Of a stretch of DNA of 22,476 bases, positions 21,740 through 22,476 are shown one piece after another. Source of the DNA: CAZGCA01 sp964524145 (GTDB lineage Bacteria > Hydrogenedentota > CAZGCA01); contig CAZGCA010000096.1 in assembly GCA_964524145.1 (NCBI GenBank), positions 1-22,476 on the forward strand. Direction: 5' to 3'. The position numbers and the translations under genes were made by a program. How positions within the stretch are numbered: the stretch's first letter is position 1; each line of letters begins with the position of its first letter. The notes beneath the pieces are model-generated. The model was not told the origin of the DNA. It saw only the letters and a program-made list of their open reading frames with translations, and did not search any database.

Positions 21740-22476
21740 CTAAGACTTGATGCGGCTCAGCAGCTCGAAGTTGCATATTCTGACCGCAGGCACGCCGTGT
21801 GGGCCCATAACCAACCGTCCTGACCTGTCGACAGAGAGCAGCAGATGGTTGCCCCTGAGATCCAAGTCCTCGATCCCCAAACCGGCCAGCCGGTCCCTGG
21901 TTTCCGTCATTGTGTGAATGTAGACTTCCCGGGTTATCAAGCCCTCCCGATAGGCGCGCAAGGCGTCTATCCCGCGGTAGTATTCCTGGTCTTTCTCGGC
22001 GAGCAGCTCGTCCGGGCCGTTCCAGTATCCCCAGACGGTCATGTAGTCATGGTGTTCGTCAAGGATCGAGTGGCCGTCCTGTGTTGTCATCGTTTGATGG
22101 GTTTCGTACCTGCTGTTGTCAAGAAGGCGGTCCGGCACCTCGGACTTGTGGCCGCTCCGGTAGATGGCCCGGGGATACGTCGAGTCGATCCCGTTTCTGG
22201 ACAGTTCCATACTGAACGCAACCTCTTCAAACGGGCTGTTGTATCCATGAACGATGATTTGTTTCTCGTGCTCGAGGTACGGGTCGACGTCGGGCAGTTC
22301 CCCGACCCGTGACACGCGCCACACCAGGTGAATGCTGTCCTTGGTGATGGTTTCGTGCACTCGGTTCAAGACCGACAGATCCTTTCTCGGCGTCTTTCGC
22401 CACTTCTCGGGCAGGAAATACTCGAAGAGCAGCGGATCCTTTCCGACGACCCAGAGCGCGCCGCCGGTGCTCTCGA
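21740..22476 (-). CDS. C-terminal part of an unrecognised protein (start beyond the window)
   Basis: The frame is open through the right edge and ends at 21740; about 244 residues are visible. The visible part starts ESTGGALWVVGKDPLLFEYF and is rich in charged and aromatic residues with no membrane segment: HETITKDSIHLVWRVSRVG, then KQIIVHGYNSPFEEV, DEHHDYMTVWGYWNGP and, at the end, RICNFELLSRIKS. I do not recognise a family; segments such as RSGRLVMGPHGVPAVRICNF could be beta-strand-like. It lies 32 bases upstream of the acylase gene, same strand, so both may be cotranscribed. A TTG at 22369 is only an internal codon, not the start. Confidence 0.7.
   Translation of the reverse strand, partial: ESTGGALWVVGKDPLLFEYFLPEKWRKTPRKDLSVLNRVHETITKDSIHLVWRVSRVGELPDVDPYLEHEKQIIVHGYNSPFEEVAFSMELSRNGIDSTYPRAIYRSGHKSEVPDRLLDNSRYETHQTMTTQDGHSILDEHHDYMTVWGYWNGPDELLAEKDQEYYRGIDALRAYREGLITREVYIHTMTETRDRLAGLGIEDLDLRGNHLLLSVDRSGRLVMGPHGVPAVRICNFELLSRIKS

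Noticed and set aside
1..22476. CRISPR array, tRNA, rRNA, or insertion sequence with transposase
   Set aside because: I saw no regularly spaced direct repeats, no RNA-gene-like segments and no transposase motifs; the only repeats are palindromic intergenic elements.

Overview
The window is about 22.5 kb of GC-rich bacterial DNA with eleven complete protein genes, two genes cut by the window edges and two very small membrane ORFs. I see no tRNA, rRNA, CRISPR array, transposase or phage gene. Several features point to a Gram-negative, free-living polysaccharide degrader from the wider Planctomycetota / Lentisphaerota / Hydrogenedentota / Armatimonadota-type assemblage: a DUF1559-like prepilin with an H-X(9/10)-DG C-terminus, a PEP-CTERM-like C-terminal anchor, cohesin and dockerin modules, a ceramidase-like enzyme, two lipoproteins, and several families of palindromic intergenic repeats. 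The phylum is an inference; the window holds no marker gene that decides it.

Layout. 1-1940 (+): 3' part of a large modular surface protein (beta-propeller repeat, TIG-like, FnIII, cohesin-like, dockerin, cohesin-like, anchor). 1941-2460: two palindromic repeat elements and two tiny single-pass membrane ORFs on the minus strand. 2432-5415 (-): a sugar-kinase operon, FGGY kinase then a galactokinase resembling eukaryotic GALK2. 5646-6608 (+): secreted protein of unknown function, divergent from the kinases. 6695-8158 (+): type-4 uracil-DNA glycosylase tightly followed by a NodB-like polysaccharide deacetylase. 8365-10692 (-): GT4 glycosyltransferase fused to a helical C-terminal domain. 10910-12217 (-): secreted neutral-ceramidase-like hydrolase. 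12411-14546 (+): lipoprotein with a putative glycosidase barrel. 14688-16193 (+): GT-C membrane glycosyltransferase. 16194-16926: a 733-bp gene-free stretch with two large palindromic elements, then a strong promoter with a long leader. 16927-17871 (+): prepilin with a clear terminator. 18064-22476 (-): seven-bladed propeller lipoprotein, penicillin/AHL-acylase-type Ntn hydrolase, and an edge-truncated unknown gene.

Functionally this is mostly carbohydrate and cell-envelope business: taking up and phosphorylating sugars, building glycans (GT4, GT-C), trimming them (deacetylase, putative glycosidase), and exporting surface or lipid-acting enzymes. The uracil-DNA glycosylase is the one housekeeping gene. 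Several starts are better placed inside the longest reading frame because a Shine-Dalgarno sequence marks them; these are noted per gene.

I found no single, clearly new system. The points most worth a second look are the cohesin-dockerin-cohesin surface protein, the GALK2-like kinase whose 3' end runs into a repeat, the pair of mini membrane ORFs, the prepilin leader with a possible 27-codon upstream ORF, the identical promoter architecture (TTGTTG-17-TATAAT) at two genes, and the variety of palindromic repeats.
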